This document shows positions 48,932 through 52,255 of a stretch of 52,255 nucleotides of DNA, in pieces. This stretch comes from KLAP211 sp964650085 (GTDB taxonomy: Bacteria > Patescibacteriota > Dojkabacteria > J137), in contig CAZYSE010000002.1 in assembly GCA_964650085.1 (NCBI GenBank), forward strand, positions 1-52,255. Reading direction: 5' to 3'. A program made the position numbers and the translations under genes. The notes beneath the pieces were generated by a model. It was not told where the DNA came from and searched no databases. It was given only the letters and a program-made list of their open reading frames with translations. Position 1 is the stretch's first letter. Each line of letters starts with the position of its first letter.

Positions 48932-49642
48932 TTATCCGTAGATTCTTTTTATATGGAATTTCCCCTTCAGCTCGTCCAACCTACTGCCCAAATTCACGAT
49001 ATGATATCTCCTAAAATAGTTCTCGATGTTTTCCAGATCTGCAAGGAATTTAGAGTACGCATTTGGGTTCATAGAAATATTCAGAACTTGAGGAAAATCT
49101 ATTACAACTGCATGTCCGCGATACCAGAGAATATTGTATTCCGACAAGTCCCCATGAACAAACCCATTTTCAACAAACAGAGCCACACATTCCATAACTT
49201 CCTCAAAGCACTTCTCTGCTTCAGCTCGGCTGAATGCAATTTCATCTAGTCGTGGTGCCGGGATTCCATCTTTTCCGATAAACTCCATGAGAATGTAATC
49301 TTTTCCATGCAAATAAACTTTTGGAATATTCGAACTCATTTGAGATAGCATTCTCATAATCTTAAATTCTCTTTCTGTCCACAAAGCAACTAGTGAGTCC
49401 TTTCCTCTATCCGTTTTGTTTCGAATAGCTCTAGCAGTTCTATGATCCCCGATTTCGGCATTCATCATGTATGTAGTCTTTGTTGAGTATTTTTGATTCT
49501 CTTTATAAATCTTAAGTGCGTATTCTTTCTTATCTGCTTCGATTAAGTGAACAGAAGCTTCTTTGCCAGATTTGATTTCTTTAATGTATTTGACGTTCTG
49601 AAAGTGTTTATCCAAATCGTCTATGATGCTTTCTAATTGCAT
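48932..49642 (-). CDS. RIO-type protein kinase
   Basis: 236 residues. SGKEASVH (25-32) replaces a normal P-loop as in RIO1; K44 is in YALKIYKEN; the catalytic loop HGDLSEYN (163-170) has D165; IDFPQ (181-185) has the metal-binding D182. All catalytic residues are intact. In eukaryotes and archaea RIO kinases act on ribosome assembly; bacterial members are less studied. It diverges from the pseudokinase operon over a 211-bp spacer. Confidence 0.88.
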   Translation of the reverse strand: MQLESIIDDLDKHFQNVKYIKEIKSGKEASVHLIEADKKEYALKIYKENQKYSTKTTYMMNAEIGDHRTARAIRNKTDRGKDSLVALWTEREFKIMRMLSQMSSNIPKVYLHGKDYILMEFIGKDGIPAPRLDEIAFSRAEAEKCFEEVMECVALFVENGFVHGDLSEYNILWYRGHAVVIDFPQVLNISMNPNAYSKFLADLENIENYFRRYHIVNLGSRLDELKGKFHIKRIYG

Positions 49643-49852
49643 ATATAAATGTAAAGATCCGAGGATTGCAGAAATTGGTTGGAGGTTACGAAGTTATTTA
49701 CCCTGTTGAATAATTCGAGTCCCAGTTGTATTTTTTGTTTCTGAAGTTTCCATGGGATCGAATTAATAAGTAAATGGTGTAATTTTACCACGATTATTGA
49801 TAAGAATTACATGTTGATGCTATAGTTCCTGTATATTTTTTAAATAAGATTT

Positions 49853-50185
49853 ATGCCAGAAGATACATTCGAAGTGAAGAAAGCTATCCCTTCTCCACTA
49901 ACTCAATTCCTTAATGTGAGCCCTCCGGGAACTCTTTCCATAAACATGGTTACTGACTATTTAACTGGCCATTATGGGGACAATGTAACCAAAAAGCAGT
50001 TAGTTCAAGCATCTAAAAAGGTAGCAAAGACAATTGAAGAATTGGAAGGGAATCCGGACACCAATCCAGCTGTGTTGGAACTTATAAAAAGGGTCGCCAG
50101 TTTGTACGAAGCTATTCTCGAATCTTTCAAGAAAGTTCAAAGCGATGATAGTTTAGAAAATTTACCAACAGACGAAAGAAAATAG
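49853..50185 (+). CDS. Unrecognised helical protein, first gene of the pseudokinase operon
   Basis: 110 residues, alpha-helical in the second half (VTKKQLVQASKKVAKTIEEL, LIKRVASLYEAILESFKK), no signal peptide. No family recognised. Its stop is followed directly by the ATG of the next gene (no gap), so the two are a coupled pair. It may be a partner or regulator of the kinase-like protein. Confidence 0.6.
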   Translation: MPEDTFEVKKAIPSPLTQFLNVSPPGTLSINMVTDYLTGHYGDNVTKKQLVQASKKVAKTIEELEGNPDTNPAVLELIKRVASLYEAILESFKKVQSDDSLENLPTDERK

Positions 50186-51793
50186 ATGAATTCATTTCTC
50201 CAGCTTGTTCAGCCTGAAGAGGACCTAGACGGTGCTGGAACATACCTACCAAAAGAGTCATTTGAGATTGAAGGTGTTGATATTTCTTCAATCAAAGGCG
50301 TGAGCATTGGCTCTAGGAATTTTCCGTTTCGAAAAGGCTTTAACCCAGAATTCTCCAGGGCAATACTTGATTCGTCAGTAGGTGAAAGAGTAAGCCATAG
50401 CACAGCGAACCTAGTACAGATTTCTCGATCACACGCAAGATCTTTGGAATGGAGATTAGGTGAGCTACGACACGTTGTTTGGCAGGATGAATTTGGGCAC
50501 ATATTCACTTCAATAAATATAAAAGGGAATGTTTTTATTGATCCCGAAGTGGCGGTTTCTCACGGTGATCAACCTTACATAATCCTGGGCATGGATAATT
50601 CGCATTCACTTAGGCGGCGAATTCTTGCTTCAAGGATCTTAAGAGAAAACGGGATACCCTGTGAATCTACAGAAAGAGTAATAAAACCTACGGAATTTCC
50701 ATTAGCAGGAAAAAAGTTAAGCCAAACGCAATTAAAACAACGATTGATTGCTAAACTCCTTTCGAAGGGTCAAATTAGGGATTTAGAAGCTACAGAGCCT
50801 GCGGAATTCGATGCTGAACAAGCTGCAAAGGTGGCTGATTATCTCAGTAATACAGCTCTTTTGATTTATGTCCGAGCGATGCCAATCAATGAACGATTAG
50901 AAGATTTAAGACGCTGCCGAAATCGAGAAGAATTCATACAGGTTATTGGGAACATTTTCAGATGTGTAAATATAGCAAATTCTTATAACGGTTTAGAAAC
51001 ATTTTCGATAGATAAAGAAGGAGATGTCGAAAGGTTCTTAGGAGAATACATCCCAAAAGTTTTTGCAGCAAACCTTGCTAAGATGCATAACCTAGGGTTG
51101 GTGCATGAAAGCCTTTCTCCTAGTAATATTCTGGTGGATGGGAGTTTGGTTGATCTTGATACTGTACGCGGCGCGCTACTTGGAGATGCAGAGGTCGCGG
51201 AAGCAGATATTTCTGTAGATTTGGTTGATGCCATGGAATCTATAGCAGATGTCTACAGATTTATATCCGTCTCAAAATTTGTATCTGTTGATCTTGAGAA
51301 TGCTATTACTTTGCTGGCAAACGAATATAACAGGCAAAGACATGGCGTTAACTTAGATTTGAGTACAAAGTACTTGCTTGCAGATAATTTTAGAGAATTT
51401 TGTGAGTACCTTCAACTTGACATACCTAGGATAGCTCAGGAGATTCTCAAGGAAGAACCTGATTGCAGTTTCGAGGACCTATGGCAAATGATTATGGATA
51501 AGTTTAATTTCGCTAACCCTGCGCTTGGTACCCCCGCTGCACTTATAGATTACCATACTTTCAGAGCTTCTATAGATTTAAGAATATCTCGTGAGTTCTA
51601 CGATGAGTTTTGTAAAATGGCAGTTGAGCATCAAGCTACAGCATTGCAAGCTGCTGAATATATCGCATTTCAAAATATGTACCGCTTTGTAGCAGAAAAT
51701 TATGAAGGACTCGTAGAACCTACGCTCAAAAAAGCAGAGGAGGAGGCTAAAGAAGCCCTGCGGCTATCCATATACGGTGTTGCTGAAGGTTAA
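50186..51793 (+). CDS. Large protein with a degenerate kinase-like centre (pseudokinase)
   Basis: 535 residues. The central segment AKMHNLGLVHESLSPSNILV then DGSLVDLDTV corresponds to a kinase catalytic loop (HRDLKPxN) and metal loop (DFG), but the catalytic D is S310-like (H307-E-S instead of H-R-D), so catalysis is unlikely. Residues 1-150 are beta-rich and resemble no family I know; the C-terminal 200 residues are helical. It is co-transcribed with the 110-residue gene, and its last base abuts a convergent VOC gene. The neighbouring RIO kinase is intact. Confidence 0.6.
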   Translation: MNSFLQLVQPEEDLDGAGTYLPKESFEIEGVDISSIKGVSIGSRNFPFRKGFNPEFSRAILDSSVGERVSHSTANLVQISRSHARSLEWRLGELRHVVWQDEFGHIFTSINIKGNVFIDPEVAVSHGDQPYIILGMDNSHSLRRRILASRILRENGIPCESTERVIKPTEFPLAGKKLSQTQLKQRLIAKLLSKGQIRDLEATEPAEFDAEQAAKVADYLSNTALLIYVRAMPINERLEDLRRCRNREEFIQVIGNIFRCVNIANSYNGLETFSIDKEGDVERFLGEYIPKVFAANLAKMHNLGLVHESLSPSNILVDGSLVDLDTVRGALLGDAEVAEADISVDLVDAMESIADVYRFISVSKFVSVDLENAITLLANEYNRQRHGVNLDLSTKYLLADNFREFCEYLQLDIPRIAQEILKEEPDCSFEDLWQMIMDKFNFANPALGTPAALIDYHTFRASIDLRISREFYDEFCKMAVEHQATALQAAEYIAFQNMYRFVAENYEGLVEPTLKKAEEEAKEALRLSIYGVAEG

Positions 51794-52201
51794 TTAGTCC
51801 TTCTTTCCTACATAAACTACTTCAAAAAGAATTCCATCTGGAGATTCGAACATTATTTGATAATATGTTTCTGTAGCGTCTCGAACGAACTCTGGTCTGT
51901 GTTTTGGAGTTTCAAAAAGCATATCAGATGCCATTTCCCTAACGACTTTCTCGATTTCATCTACATCGGACTGCTTTCCTACTTTTATTGAAATATGATT
52001 TGTTCCGAAGGCATCGTAATTCTGAGTCTTTTGTACTTCTGATTCAGAAAACCAGATACTCACTCCTGATGGATCTGAGAATCCTAGCATTGTTTCGTCG
52101 TCATATGATTCGGTCCAACCTAATGCTTCCATTAGTTTGCCGTACCAAGCTTTGTTTTTGATATTTACGTTTACTTGAAGATGATAAAAAGATGATTCCA
52201 T
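51794..52201 (-). CDS. Single-domain VOC (glyoxalase-like) protein
   Basis: 135 residues, two beta-alpha-beta-beta-beta units in one chain: FYHLQVNVNIKNKAWYGKLM, NHISIKVGKQSDVDEIEKVV and the final FESPDGILFEVVYVG. Metal ligands appear as H (about residue 8), H (about 70) and E (about 128). Family members include glyoxalase I, fosfomycin resistance and dioxygenase proteins; the role here is unknown. It abuts the pseudokinase gene end-to-end with no spacer. Confidence 0.8.
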   Translation of the reverse strand: MESSFYHLQVNVNIKNKAWYGKLMEALGWTESYDDETMLGFSDPSGVSIWFSESEVQKTQNYDAFGTNHISIKVGKQSDVDEIEKVVREMASDMLFETPKHRPEFVRDATETYYQIMFESPDGILFEVVYVGKKD

Positions 52202-52255
52202 AGGTTTTGTTATAACTAAGGATATTATTGCATAAAATGGGAGGGTTGTAGAAGT

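Noticed and set aside
49690..49735. tRNA-like T-arm (TTCGAGTCCCAG) in the spacer before the pseudokinase operon
   Set aside because: The 5' side of the T-stem does not pair, and there is no acceptor, D- or anticodon arm around it.
1..52255. Reassignment of TGA to glycine (as in Gracilibacteria/Absconditabacteria)
   Set aside because: Long conserved genes such as lepA, cca and sufB have no internal TGA, and several genes end in TGA at the expected length (msrB, the LOG-like gene, the gene at 33699), often as ATGA overlaps.

Overview
The window is 52 kb of AT-rich, densely packed bacterial DNA from a metagenome-style scaffold: two runs of exactly ten N (4966-4975 and 44670-44679) each interrupt a gene. 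It looks like a small-genome bacterium, most plausibly of the Candidate Phyla Radiation/Patescibacteria (for example a Dojkabacteria- or Microgenomates-like lineage). That placement is inference, based on short intergenic gaps, many small unrecognised membrane proteins, few biosynthetic genes, a lone sufB and a divergent division and envelope set. TGA appears to be an ordinary stop, so the UGA-glycine code of Gracilibacteria/Absconditabacteria is not indicated. No plasmid, phage, transposase or CRISPR locus is visible.

Layout. 1-7.4 kb: envelope genes (partial membrane protein, CAP-domain protein, polytopic protein, tRNA-Gln, FtsW/RodA, PEGA protein, a degenerate LOG-like protein). 7.5-13.8 kb: DUF1858 protein, M16 peptidase, Pcm, thioredoxin-like protein, OGG-type glycosylase, ABC exporter pair, peptide deformylase. 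13.8-21.8 kb: accessory region with a glycosyltransferase, a nucleotidyltransferase, a ClbS/PP2C/NYN operon, a duplicated promoter, DUF2200, a tRNA-Gly between two broken copies of itself, a serine hydrolase and MsrB. 21.8-28.8 kb: FAD oxidoreductase, DUF368 (PopT-type) transporter, LepA, two unknown membrane proteins, a lepA/sugar-nucleotidyltransferase scar and a ManC-like enzyme. 27.7-31.4 kb: a tight five-gene operon with flavin, GATase and DUF2797 proteins. 31.4-36 kb: SufB, an exported cassette with a Bacteroidota-type fibre protein and an M23 peptidase, and a ferredoxin. 36-42 kb: FtsE with a C-terminal extension, FtsX, CCA-adding enzyme, a processive GT2, tRNA-Cys. 42-52 kb: divergent TrmH, SSB, two Nudix hydrolases, a nucleotide-binding/RHH fusion, a DEAD-box helicase with a long leader, VOC proteins, a RIO kinase and a pseudokinase operon.

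How the genes work together. There is a coherent division and cell-wall group (FtsW/RodA, FtsEX, DUF368, M23, CAP) and an oxidative-damage group (OGG, MTH1-like and second Nudix, MsrB, Pcm, thioredoxin-like). Translation and RNA genes are LepA, Def, CCA, TrmH and the helicase.

Gene expression looks unusual. Many promoters place a TATAAT-type -10 only 5-8 nt before the start codon with no Shine-Dalgarno, so leaderless mRNAs are probably common. Intergenic DNA carries degenerate 7-bp repeats (GAAATTG-like) and compound hairpins. The most distinctive items are the leaderless architecture, the RHH fusion with a TGCACA repeat operator, the lepA-tail scar, the tRNA-Gly cluster and the pseudokinase operon.
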